Shown: positions 23,010 through 32,107 of the stretch, piece after piece
Numbering within the stretch: the first letter of the stretch is position 1
How the letters are laid out: the number at the start of each line of letters is the position of its first letter
DNA from: a virus
Length of the DNA stretch: 47,511 bases
Direction: 5' to 3' (one strand)
IMG/VR virus record: IMGVR_UViG_3300046352_000049
Location: 1 to 47,511 of that record
The notes under the pieces: generated by a model
Databases searched by the model: none
Told to the model about the DNA's origin: nothing
Seen by the model: the letters and a program-made list of their open reading frames with translations, nothing else
Translations under genes and position numbers: made by a program

Positions 23010-23758
23010 TGAAAATGTCGCTACTTGAAATGGTTCAGAGTATTCTGAACGAAATGGATGCTGACGAAGTTAACAATTTAGATGATACAATTGAAGCACA
23101 GCAAGTAGCTCAAATCATTAAGGATTGCTACTACGAAATGCTAGGTAACCGTAATTGGCCCTTTATGCGTAAACTGCTACAGTTGGAATCTTCTGGCAGC
23201 ATATCAAAACCTAATTACCTAAAACTCCCTGACACACTTAAAGAACTGGTATCGTTTAAATATGATAATGGAACTATTGCAGAACCTCTATTGCAAGATG
23301 TGGTTTATAAAGAACCAGATGCTTTCTTACGTTACGTCTCTAGTCGAAATGCTACGCTTGACAACGTATCAACCGTCATTGACCACGGCGGCTCTAAGCT
23401 GCTTATTGTAAATAATAAAGCTCCTCAATTCTGGACTTCATTTGATGATACTTATCTTGTCACAGATTCATGGGAAGAAGTGAAAGACACTGCGTTGCAA
23501 AAGAGCAAAACCCAATGTCTGGCATATATTGTTCCCGGATGGATTCGTACAAATGAAGCCATTCCTGACCTTCCTATTGATGCCTTCCCTGCGTTGTTAG
23601 CAGAAGCTAAGAGTACAGCTTTCCTGGCCGTGAAGCAAGTAGCTAACCAGAAAGCTGAACAGAAAGCAGGACGACAGCAACGCTGGTTGTCCCGTAAAGC
23701 ATGGAGAGCAGAGGGCGGTATTCAGTATGCAGATTTTGGTCGTAAAGGACGCCGATGA
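23009..23758 (+). CDS. Tail tubular protein A (gp11-like adaptor)
   Basis: A 249-residue protein starting on the last base of the previous gene (TAATG). The first 60 residues (LEMVQSILNEMDADEVNNLDDTIEAQQVAQIIKDCYYEMLGNRNWPF) match the start of T7 gp11-like adaptors. The middle has LKLPDTLKELVSFKYDN and DTYLVTDSWEE. It forms the ring between portal and nozzle. Its place before the nozzle gene agrees. Confidence 0.88.
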   Translation: MKMSLLEMVQSILNEMDADEVNNLDDTIEAQQVAQIIKDCYYEMLGNRNWPFMRKLLQLESSGSISKPNYLKLPDTLKELVSFKYDNGTIAEPLLQDVVYKEPDAFLRYVSSRNATLDNVSTVIDHGGSKLLIVNNKAPQFWTSFDDTYLVTDSWEEVKDTALQKSKTQCLAYIVPGWIRTNEAIPDLPIDAFPALLAEAKSTAFLAVKQVANQKAEQKAGRQQRWLSRKAWRAEGGIQYADFGRKGRR

Positions 23759-23964
23759 TTATTTATAAAGGCTATCAAATTAAACCACACAAAGCCATCC
23801 CTAAGCTGTACATTGTTGCAACTGATGGTAAGGGTGGTAAGATTCCAGATATTCTTTCTGGGATGTATACCTCCACTGGTGTAGCAAAACTGGCAGTCGA
23901 TCAATACGTTGATAAGAAGCCCAAGAAAGAAACTGAGAATGCCAAAGAAGTCAGTAAAGATTGA
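23755..23964 (+). CDS. Hypothetical protein, 69 aa
   Basis: Starts MIIYKGYQIKPHKAIPKLYIVATDGKGGKIPDILSG, beta-like, followed by a helix and a highly charged tail (KKPKKETENAKEVSKD). It overlaps the gene before by four bases and the nozzle gene after by 26. Similar small proteins between gp11- and gp12-like genes are common in podoviruses, with no known role. Confidence 0.7.
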   Translation: MIIYKGYQIKPHKAIPKLYIVATDGKGGKIPDILSGMYTSTGVAKLAVDQYVDKKPKKETENAKEVSKD

Positions 23965-26227
23965 ATTTAAGAACTTCATCAAGGGGTTGATTACAGAGGC
24001 CAGCCCAGTAAACTTCCCCCCTGAAGCTTCTTCGGATGAAGAGAACTTCCGACTTAATCGTGACGGTACACGTGATCGTCGATTAGGTATGGACTACGAA
24101 CAAGAAGCTGAGCTTCGAGCACTCGGTGTTACTCTTGGAACATTGCTTGAGCAAGAGCCGGTTACGTTTGAATGGAAGAACGTAAAAGGAGATTCAGGTA
24201 CAGTGTTCTTGGTTGTGCAGATTCAAAAAGTATTGACATTTTTCGATTTGCAAGTAGGTTCCATGTCTAAGGATGGATACAAAGGAACGATTACACTCGA
24301 TTCTCTTCCTTCTAATACGGAGTTCTCATTTGCCAGTATTGATGGTCGATTGGTTGTAGCAGCGGGTGCTGACGCTATCACGGTAGTTGAGTACACTGGC
24401 TCGTCGTTCACCTCTTCATATCAATCGTTGAAAGTACGAGATGTTTGGGGTGTTGAAGTCGTCGGTACAGCTGAGTCTGATTCTACATTCCGTCCTGCTA
24501 CTTTGTCGGCGGCTCATCAGTACAACCTGTACAACCAGTCATGGGGCATCCCTCGTAAAGATAGCACAGGTACCTTGCTAGATCCTGTTAATATTTATGC
24601 CACAAGCCTTACGGTGCACCCAAGTAACGCGGAGATGGTTTGGCCGGGATTGCAGTTCCAACCCGTATCCGCTACACAAACACCTTTTGAACGTGTATAT
24701 CCTAATCTTTACACTGAGATATTGGGTGCAACGACAATTGCTCCTAGGGGGTATTTCATCATTGATGCTCTGCGTCGTGGTGAATCTCGCTCAGCTGCTG
24801 TTGTAGCTAACAAAAGTAAATACTCTCAACTAGGTCTTGCAACATTTACTGCTCCATCTGATTATTCATCTGGTGGTGCCACTGTTGTTACGGAATTTGC
24901 TGGTCGAGTATTCTATGCAGGGTTTAACGGCACAGTTGTTAACGGTGATAAACGTAGCCCTGACTTGTCTAACTTTGTGTTTTTCTCTCAGTTAGTGAAG
25001 AGTGCTCCAGACATTACTAAGTGCTACCAAGAAGGCGACCCGACATCAAGAGAGTCGAGTGACATTGTTGATACAGATGGTGGTTTTATTAGATTGTCCG
25101 GTATCGATCGTATTATCTCGCTTGTCAACCTATCTAGTCATTTGGTGGTTATTGCCACTAACGGTGTATGGATGATCTCTGGTGGCAGTGACTATGGTTT
25201 CTCTGCCACGAATCACAAGACACAACGTATCTCTGCATTTGGGTCTCTAGGTACTCGTTGTGTTGTTGAGGATTCCAGTAAGGTTTTGTACTGGTCTGAG
25301 GATGGTATTTATGCAGTGGGTAAGGATCAGCTAGGTGAATATACAGCCACTAACATTACGCAGAGTACTATTCAAACATTCTATGAACAAATCCCTAACA
25401 CCACTAAAGAGAAAGCCATCGGTATTTACGACGCAGTTGGTAAGAAAATCAGATGGATTTATCATGAAGGAACTCGTTTTACACGAGACTCCCTGACAAA
25501 AGAACTCGTTTTGGATTTGACAATCAATGCATTCTATGTAAATCGTATATACAATTTGGATAGTAATACTGCAGAAGTTATTAGTGCATTTAAGTCTACT
25601 CCGTTCCAATCAGGAGCAGGTAATACACTTGTGTTGGTAGATAATGACGAAGCCTTTGCTGCCTCTGACCAAGTTGTGGTTCCGAGTACAGGTCGTCAAG
25701 CTGGTATCCAGTCTTCTCGGTACCTTTGTGTGATCTTGGTTGAAGGTGTTCCGTATTTCACATTTGGTTACTATAACAATCCTTTCTTCCGAGATTGGGA
25801 ACAAGTTGATGGTAATGGCGTTGATGCTAAAGCATATTTGACCACTGGTGATTATACAGCAGATGACTCATCTATTCACAAGCAGATACCTTATCTAACT
25901 ATTCACTTCCTTCGTACTGAGAATGGTGTGGATGCAGAGCTAAACCCTTTGAGTCCATCTGGATGTTATGTACGTTCCATGTGGGATTGGGCAAACGGAT
26001 ACCAATCAAACAAATGGGGCCCTTTGATGCAAGCTTATCGTTATCGTAAGCAGTACATTCCTAGTGGTCCTGATGATGATTACAATACTGGATTTGAAGT
26101 TGTCTCCTCGCGTAATAAATTACGTGGACGTGGCAGAGCATTCAGTTTGTATTTTGAAACAGAGCCTAACAAAGATTGCCGTTTGATCGGCTGGAGCTTA
26201 GCACTAAATGGAAACGCAATCACTTAA
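23939..26227 (+). CDS. Tail tubular protein B (gp12-like nozzle)
   Basis: A 762-residue protein from the ATG chosen (MPKKSVKIEFKNFIKGLITEASP); an ATG ten codons upstream would lengthen an already overlapping start. FKNFIKGLITEASPVNFPPEASSDEENFRLNRDGTRDRRLG is the hallmark opening of gp12-like nozzle proteins. Further on are GRVFYAGFNG, SHLVVIATNGVWMISGGSDYGFSATN and a jelly-roll-like beta-rich C-terminus. It builds the tail tip that meets the cell. The overlap with the next gene is 20 bases. Confidence 0.88.
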   Translation: MPKKSVKIEFKNFIKGLITEASPVNFPPEASSDEENFRLNRDGTRDRRLGMDYEQEAELRALGVTLGTLLEQEPVTFEWKNVKGDSGTVFLVVQIQKVLTFFDLQVGSMSKDGYKGTITLDSLPSNTEFSFASIDGRLVVAAGADAITVVEYTGSSFTSSYQSLKVRDVWGVEVVGTAESDSTFRPATLSAAHQYNLYNQSWGIPRKDSTGTLLDPVNIYATSLTVHPSNAEMVWPGLQFQPVSATQTPFERVYPNLYTEILGATTIAPRGYFIIDALRRGESRSAAVVANKSKYSQLGLATFTAPSDYSSGGATVVTEFAGRVFYAGFNGTVVNGDKRSPDLSNFVFFSQLVKSAPDITKCYQEGDPTSRESSDIVDTDGGFIRLSGIDRIISLVNLSSHLVVIATNGVWMISGGSDYGFSATNHKTQRISAFGSLGTRCVVEDSSKVLYWSEDGIYAVGKDQLGEYTATNITQSTIQTFYEQIPNTTKEKAIGIYDAVGKKIRWIYHEGTRFTRDSLTKELVLDLTINAFYVNRIYNLDSNTAEVISAFKSTPFQSGAGNTLVLVDNDEAFAASDQVVVPSTGRQAGIQSSRYLCVILVEGVPYFTFGYYNNPFFRDWEQVDGNGVDAKAYLTTGDYTADDSSIHKQIPYLTIHFLRTENGVDAELNPLSPSGCYVRSMWDWANGYQSNKWGPLMQAYRYRKQYIPSGPDDDYNTGFEVVSSRNKLRGRGRAFSLYFETEPNKDCRLIGWSLALNGNAIT

Positions 26228-26510
26228 AGAAGTGTTCTTTGAGAATGATGATTACACGTTAGAGATCGAACCGTTCAATAAGATGGTTGTGCTTCATTGC
26301 ACAGTAAGAAATTGGACGGTTGCATCTCTACGTCACGGGTATAGTAAACTAGGTGAACTAATGAATAGCGTGTCTGATTTAGGATACGAACATTTAATCA
26401 CAATTACCCCTAACCCTAAGTTTGCTAAACTATTCGGAGGAGAGGTTATTGATAAATTCTCCCGTAACAATGAAAACTATGAGGTAGTGAGATGGGACTT
26501 GATCCAATAA
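26208..26510 (+). CDS. Hypothetical structural-region protein, 100 aa
   Basis: Alpha/beta protein with YTLEIEPFNKMVVLHCTVRNWT, then LGELMNSVSDLGYEHLITITPNPKFAKLFGGEVIDKF and ending YEVVRWDLIQ. The last part recalls GNAT-type acyltransferase-like proteins coded at this place in some podoviruses, but the acetyl-CoA loop is not evident. It overlaps the genes on both sides. Function unknown. Confidence 0.7.
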   Translation: METQSLKEVFFENDDYTLEIEPFNKMVVLHCTVRNWTVASLRHGYSKLGELMNSVSDLGYEHLITITPNPKFAKLFGGEVIDKFSRNNENYEVVRWDLIQ

Positions 26511-26995
26511 CATGGGCTGTAATTGCCAGTGCAGTAGTAGGAACAGCGTCCTATGTAGACGCTAAAGAAGCACGAGGGGAACAAAAGGCCTCAATGCAGG
26601 CTCAGGCTAAAGTGCAAGGTCAGATTCAGTCTGAACAGAAAGCATCTAATGTAGCAGCTGCAGCAAACGAAAGACGACAACAAATTCGGGAAGCACGAGT
26701 ACGTCGCTCTCGCGTTATGCAAACATCTTCCAATACCGGTACTACTGGTAGTTCCGGAGAAGTGGGTGCACTAGGCTCTTTGAGTACAGGCTTGAGTTCC
26801 AACATTGGTTCTAATTTGGGACAGATTGAAACAGCTAATCGGGTTACTGAACTGGGGCAAACCGCAGCTGACTTTGGTACAGCAGCTAACATAGCTGGTG
26901 TTAATGTACAAGATGCTACATCCATGTTCCAATTGAGTACTAGCATCTTCAGTAGTCTTGGCGGACCAGAGGCTGCAATTAAAGCGATTAAATAA
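26492..26995 (+). CDS. Internal virion protein (gp14-like)
   Basis: A 167-residue protein with one hydrophobic segment at the N-terminus (ITWAVIASAVVGTASYV, 6-22), then a long Gln/Ala/Arg-rich helix (AQAKVQGQIQSEQKASNVAAAANERRQQIREARVRRSRV) and a Ser/Gly-rich end. This arrangement and place, before two very large proteins, are typical of the small ejection protein that enters the host outer membrane in T7-like phages. Confidence 0.8.
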   Translation: MGLDPITWAVIASAVVGTASYVDAKEARGEQKASMQAQAKVQGQIQSEQKASNVAAAANERRQQIREARVRRSRVMQTSSNTGTTGSSGEVGALGSLSTGLSSNIGSNLGQIETANRVTELGQTAADFGTAANIAGVNVQDATSMFQLSTSIFSSLGGPEAAIKAIK

Positions 26996-27004
26996 AAGGT
27001 TTAC

Positions 27005-30000
27005 ATGGAAACATTAGATGATTTGATGGGTACGCCTGAAGAGCCTACCGATTTGAATATTTTTAATCCTGGTCAGGAATCTGGTTCTACCCCTCCTATG
27101 TCTGCAATTAAGACACGAGCGGCCGGTACTTCTCTCTTGGCAGGAGACCCTAATAAAGCTGTTGAAAACTATCAATTGATGGTGGCTGAGGGTGAGACAG
27201 GCGGAGATCAGATCACTAAGTCTTTGCAAGGTCAAGCAGCTGAACAAAGCCGTAAGATGGATATGCAAAGCATGATGGGAGTTCTCTCTGATGCATCCAT
27301 CCCCTATGAGCGTAAGAAGGCTGTTGTTGATGCGTTTAACAAGAGTGCATTCTTGAAAGAGCCATCAGTTCAGCTGATGACTAATGCTCTGGCTCAAGGT
27401 AGTCGAGGTGAAACTGAAGACAACGAACGGGCTCGCCTCACTGTCTCTGATGCTATCGGTGAAATCCACGAAGTGAGTAAGACAGTTCAGGGATTGGTTA
27501 ACGCTCACACTTCCTCTCTTGATTGGAAGAATGCTAAGACTGTTGCTGACACTGCTGCTTTGTGGCTTGCTCCTTTCGGCACAAGCGTATCGGTAGCTAA
27601 GGTTACTGAGGAACAACGCAAAGCAGGCGAGAGTATCTGGGGTACTGTAAAGAGCTTCTTGCTTCCCGGTACTAAGATTAAAGACTTGCAAGAAAAGCTT
27701 CGATCACTCCCTCCTTCTGAGCGTGAAGCCTTCACAACTTCTTTGTTGGATTCTATCTCTAAGAAGAGTGGTGTTATCTTCTCCAGCGAGAACCAGTTTG
27801 CTCAGATGCAGATGGCTGCTCAAGTGTTTGGTGAGGATGGTTACAGTGATGCAGATAAGTGGATTGATAACGTTTCTGTGCTGTTGGATATCGTGGGTCT
27901 CGGTGCTTTTGTACGAGGTGGTAAAACAGTCGCTAAGGGCGCTAAAGCAGCTGAGGCTACCCAAGTACCAACCATTGCTAAACAGCCTGCTGTAGGCCCT
28001 GTAAAGCCTTCTGCAGCCCCTTCTCCACAAGCAACCGATAGCATCTTTACATTACGTCCTCGTAAAGATGAAGAAATCCAAGGAAGTGTTGCTGCATTCC
28101 AACAGAACTTGATTACTAAGCTTGAAGCTGAGAAAGCTGATTTGCTTGGTTCCGCAGGTAATCTGGCTGAGAGTGGTACTATCCGTGCATTGAATGATGA
28201 GATTGATACCCTGCGTACTCAGTTGATTCCAGATAGCAAGGACAGTGTTAAGAACGTTGCTAAAGAGATTCAAACATCTAAAGGGATTTCTTACAAAGAA
28301 GCCCTGAAGGAAGCTAACAAACAAGTTAGTGACAATAATGCCAGCATCAATTCTAGCATTGGACGTATTGAACAGCAGGTTAATACCAATCGTGAAGCTG
28401 CCACAGCTACACAGCGTATTGCGGCTATCGAAAAAGAGATTGGTCAGTTTAAGTCTACGATGATGGATGGTCCAGGTGCTCTGACTCCTATTGCTGACTT
28501 GGTTCGACGTATTGAAGTGCGTAGTGTTGTGTCTACATACAACCCTTCCAGCCCTGCTGCTATTATGCAACAGGCCAACCCTGAGAAGTCTCGTGCTCTG
28601 TTTGAAGCTACCTTCAAGAGTACAGATGATGCAGTGGCTGAAGGACTGTACGGCACCACTAAGATGGATGCTATTGCTGGTGATGTGTTTCCTCAAGCGG
28701 TGACAGAATCTGGTAAGGTTGTTTCTAAGCCTATTGACATTCAGCGTAACCTGCGTAAGTCTTTGGACGTGCCAGAGGATATCCTACAGGCAGTGCAAGG
28801 CTCTGGTGGATTGCAATACACTCGTGGTGAGAAAGCTTCTGCTCGTGCTAACAAGGTGAATGAATTTGCTGCTGCAGAAGGCTTGCATATGATGGAGAGC
28901 ATGGGCTCCTTCCGTTTGGATGGTGAACAGTTTAAGATTAGTGCAGTGTATGGTACACCTGAGGGTGCATTCTCTAACGCCGAAGAAGCTTACAATCAAG
29001 CATTGTATGCCCTGCGTGGTCAAGGTATTCTCCCTGAAGAGATTGTCATCTTGAAGAAGGATGGATTGGATCACACACCAGTTAAGCTGGAAGATGTAAA
29101 AGGCATCGAAGGCAACTACTTGGTGCGTGTCGAAACCACTTCTGAGATTGATCCTACTGACATCAGTAACTGGGAGATGTTTGATGTTAAGCGTAATTGG
29201 CTTGACCGTATCCCTCAACTCAATCGTGATGGCTCCGGTAGTGCTGCTCGTTTGATTGCTGATGCAGCTTCTATGCTTCATCCAACATACACAGGTGCTG
29301 CCTCTGTAGCTTCGGATCGTGGAGCCAGCTTCGAGAAATTGATGCTCGACTTCGCTTCTCAGTTCTCTGACAAGTTTACTGGTTTGCGTAAAGGCGAACA
29401 AGTAAAGGTTAACGAATATATTCGTGAAGCTAACGCTAAAGAACTAAAGCTGGATACTGTTGATTTGATGGCTCGTGGGTTCTCTCCTGAAGCTATTGAG
29501 GCTGTACAAGCATGGCGTAAATACTGGGATGGTCATTTCTATCTTGAGAATCTGGACTTGGTTCGTACATTGAACGGTCAAGGATTCCAACGATTGATTT
29601 CTCCTAATGCTGACCTCTTCGGTAAGCCACTGGGAAGTTATCAAGACGTAGGTAAGATTTACGATCCAACAACAGACATGGTACTCACAATGAGCAACGA
29701 TGCGTTGAAGGGTATCTATGACAAAGGAGGCTTTGTAGCTCGTCTTCGTCGTCCTACATCATTCGGTGCTGATACAGCTGAACATGTATTGGTTCGTAAT
29801 AACTCGGATGAGTATATGCGTACCATCCGTGATACAGATCAAGTGCTGAACTATCGTGACGGTTATTATCAAGTTCAGTACAAGGCTCCTCGCTTTGTGG
29901 ATGAGATTGATGCTAACGGTATGCGACGTGCTGTAGCTGTAGCAGGTGACACAAAAGAAGCTGAAGCATTTGCTCAGCGTATGCGTAGTCAAAACCCTGA

Positions 30001-32104
30001 TATGGTTTACAACGTTCGTTCAGACGATCGTATTATGCGTACTAGCTCTGATGATTGGTTTGACATCAACTCATCATCTGGACGTATTGCTCAACGCCAT
30101 CGGGGTAAGTTGCTGGAAGATGCTTCTGGTTTGAATTTGTTGGGTGACGGTAGTTACGTTGTTAATCCTGTTGAGTCAGCCATTGCAGCTGCCCGTAGTA
30201 TTGCAGGCCGTACTATTAACCGTCCTATGCTGGAAGGGGCTAAGGCTCGTTTCATGAATCAATATGAACGATTCCTGCCCTCTGATGGTATTGGTGGTAA
30301 GAAGTTTCCTAACTCTGTTGGGGACATTGGTGCTAAGGGTGAGCAGTTCACAAGTGATGTAGCAGATGCTCGCACTGCATATGAATACATTCGGTATCTG
30401 GAAAACGGATACATTAACGGAATGGATAATGTGTACAAAGCTGGCATGAATGCTATTGCTGATATGCTCGGTAAAAAGGGAATGGCTAAGTCGGAACGTG
30501 CTGCTATGTTGGCCGGAGAGACTTCTATTTCTGGGTTCGGTAAGGGCTCTGTTTTCATGGCCTACATCGGAACTAACCCTCTTCGTCAATGGGTTGTGCA
30601 AGCTCACCAAGGTATTCGTACATTTGCGTACAATCCTACTGGATGGGCTACTGGGTCTATTGAAAAGAACATGGGTCAATATCTGGGAGCTAAGTCTACA
30701 GCTATGACCAACATCTCTAAAGAAGCTCAGGAGTTTACTAAGTTTATTGACGATAGTGGTTTAATGGCTGCTGTGGATAAACAGAACTTGGTACGTGGTA
30801 CTCTGCTAACTGCTGCTGACTCCAGTAATAAACTGGTACGAGCTGCATCAGCTGGTCCTAATGCTCTGCGACGTATTGGCTTTGACTTAGGTGAAGCAGG
30901 TAACAACTTGATTCATGCTGCTGCTGTGTACGACCGATATAAACGTCTCGGTAAAGACTTAGCAGATAAGACAGTACGCGATGAAGCTTATTCTGAAATC
31001 CGTGCTCTTAGCTATGATATGAACTTTGCAGGGGACATGCCGTACAACCAGACCAGTGCTGCTGTATTGCTTCAGTTTATGCAAGTCCCTCACAAGGCTA
31101 TGCTACAGGCTACTAACCGCCGTCTTGATCGTGCTACACGTGCTAAGTTGGTGGTTGCTGATACATTGCTATGGGGTGTTCCCGGTGCTGCTGCTATTAG
31201 TGCGGTGATGGGTGGAGACATTCTCCCTGAAGACGCTAAGATGCGAGAGACTATCTTGTACGGTCTGGAGAGCATGATGATGAACGAGTCGTTGCGTGAA
31301 ATCTTCAAGACTGAAAAGATTGATATTGATTTCTCTAGCTTAGCTCCTCACGACATGACAGGATGGGGTGAGTTCTTCCATGCTATGCTAACAGGTGGTG
31401 CATCACAGATGATTGCCAATAGCCCTGCAGGTCAGCTCTTCTTCAAAGAAGGAGGACGTACTCGTGAAGCCATTTCTTCTGTAGCTCGTTTCTTCGGCAT
31501 GCAAGAAGACATTGATGAAACTCCTCAAGAAGCTCTGGCTGTGATTAACGAAGTCTTGAAGATTTCTTCTGGATGGAATAACGCAGTGAAGGCTCACTTG
31601 GCCCTGGAGACAGGAAAGACTTATGACAAGCATGGTCGATTGATTGATTCTAAGACACACCCTGTTGAAGCATATATGCAAGCCTTTGGCTTCCCATCTG
31701 CTAATCAGCGTGACTTGTATCAAGCATCTCAAACTGCTGCTACTAAGACTAAAGAGCACAAAGACGAAGTGTTGTCTGTGTACAAAGGTGCATTGCGTTA
31801 TTATCAAACTGAACTGGAACGCGGTAATACCGATGTTAAGTTCATCACGAAAGTAACTAGCTTTGCTCTGCGTAAGTATAAGGATGACCCTGTTGCTCAA
31901 GACATCATCTACAAGCAGCTATCATTAGACTTGCAGAATAAAGATACACAGCTTATGTCTCAAATCATGAAAGCAATTAACTTGCCTAATGCCACTTCAA
32001 TGCGTGACAGTATTCGTCAGATGCCTGTACCTGAAGAACAGAAACAGTTGTTGATGCAACGCATTGACGACATTGAGAATATTCGTAAACAGAAAGGTAA
32101 CTAA
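27005..32104 (+). CDS. Large internal virion / ejection protein, 1699 aa
   Basis: The longest gene. The N-terminal 300 residues are helical and charged, with a hydrophobic patch near 290-305 (VSVLLDIVGLGAFVRGG). A Pro/Ala linker follows (IAKQPAVGPVKPSAAPSPQ), then coiled-coil-like stretches (LEAEKADLLGSAGNLAES, IGRIEQQVNTNREAATATQRIAAIEKEIGQF). A long middle and a helical C-terminus with GKGSVFMAYIGTNPLRQWVVQAHQG and MQVPHKAMLQATNRRLDRATRAKLV complete it. No transglycosylase or protease site is evident; the lytic domain is coded separately downstream. Size and place match the gp15/gp16-type proteins that form the DNA ejection channel. Confidence 0.8.
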   Translation: METLDDLMGTPEEPTDLNIFNPGQESGSTPPMSAIKTRAAGTSLLAGDPNKAVENYQLMVAEGETGGDQITKSLQGQAAEQSRKMDMQSMMGVLSDASIPYERKKAVVDAFNKSAFLKEPSVQLMTNALAQGSRGETEDNERARLTVSDAIGEIHEVSKTVQGLVNAHTSSLDWKNAKTVADTAALWLAPFGTSVSVAKVTEEQRKAGESIWGTVKSFLLPGTKIKDLQEKLRSLPPSEREAFTTSLLDSISKKSGVIFSSENQFAQMQMAAQVFGEDGYSDADKWIDNVSVLLDIVGLGAFVRGGKTVAKGAKAAEATQVPTIAKQPAVGPVKPSAAPSPQATDSIFTLRPRKDEEIQGSVAAFQQNLITKLEAEKADLLGSAGNLAESGTIRALNDEIDTLRTQLIPDSKDSVKNVAKEIQTSKGISYKEALKEANKQVSDNNASINSSIGRIEQQVNTNREAATATQRIAAIEKEIGQFKSTMMDGPGALTPIADLVRRIEVRSVVSTYNPSSPAAIMQQANPEKSRALFEATFKSTDDAVAEGLYGTTKMDAIAGDVFPQAVTESGKVVSKPIDIQRNLRKSLDVPEDILQAVQGSGGLQYTRGEKASARANKVNEFAAAEGLHMMESMGSFRLDGEQFKISAVYGTPEGAFSNAEEAYNQALYALRGQGILPEEIVILKKDGLDHTPVKLEDVKGIEGNYLVRVETTSEIDPTDISNWEMFDVKRNWLDRIPQLNRDGSGSAARLIADAASMLHPTYTGAASVASDRGASFEKLMLDFASQFSDKFTGLRKGEQVKVNEYIREANAKELKLDTVDLMARGFSPEAIEAVQAWRKYWDGHFYLENLDLVRTLNGQGFQRLISPNADLFGKPLGSYQDVGKIYDPTTDMVLTMSNDALKGIYDKGGFVARLRRPTSFGADTAEHVLVRNNSDEYMRTIRDTDQVLNYRDGYYQVQYKAPRFVDEIDANGMRRAVAVAGDTKEAEAFAQRMRSQNPDMVYNVRSDDRIMRTSSDDWFDINSSSGRIAQRHRGKLLEDASGLNLLGDGSYVVNPVESAIAAARSIAGRTINRPMLEGAKARFMNQYERFLPSDGIGGKKFPNSVGDIGAKGEQFTSDVADARTAYEYIRYLENGYINGMDNVYKAGMNAIADMLGKKGMAKSERAAMLAGETSISGFGKGSVFMAYIGTNPLRQWVVQAHQGIRTFAYNPTGWATGSIEKNMGQYLGAKSTAMTNISKEAQEFTKFIDDSGLMAAVDKQNLVRGTLLTAADSSNKLVRAASAGPNALRRIGFDLGEAGNNLIHAAAVYDRYKRLGKDLADKTVRDEAYSEIRALSYDMNFAGDMPYNQTSAAVLLQFMQVPHKAMLQATNRRLDRATRAKLVVADTLLWGVPGAAAISAVMGGDILPEDAKMRETILYGLESMMMNESLREIFKTEKIDIDFSSLAPHDMTGWGEFFHAMLTGGASQMIANSPAGQLFFKEGGRTREAISSVARFFGMQEDIDETPQEALAVINEVLKISSGWNNAVKAHLALETGKTYDKHGRLIDSKTHPVEAYMQAFGFPSANQRDLYQASQTAATKTKEHKDEVLSVYKGALRYYQTELERGNTDVKFITKVTSFALRKYKDDPVAQDIIYKQLSLDLQNKDTQLMSQIMKAINLPNATSMRDSIRQMPVPEEQKQLLMQRIDDIENIRKQKGN

Positions 32105-32107
32105 TAT

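Noticed and set aside
28052-28696. Long minus-strand frame of 214 codons
   Set aside because: Antisense of the 1699-residue ejection gene; no ribosome site and low-complexity composition.
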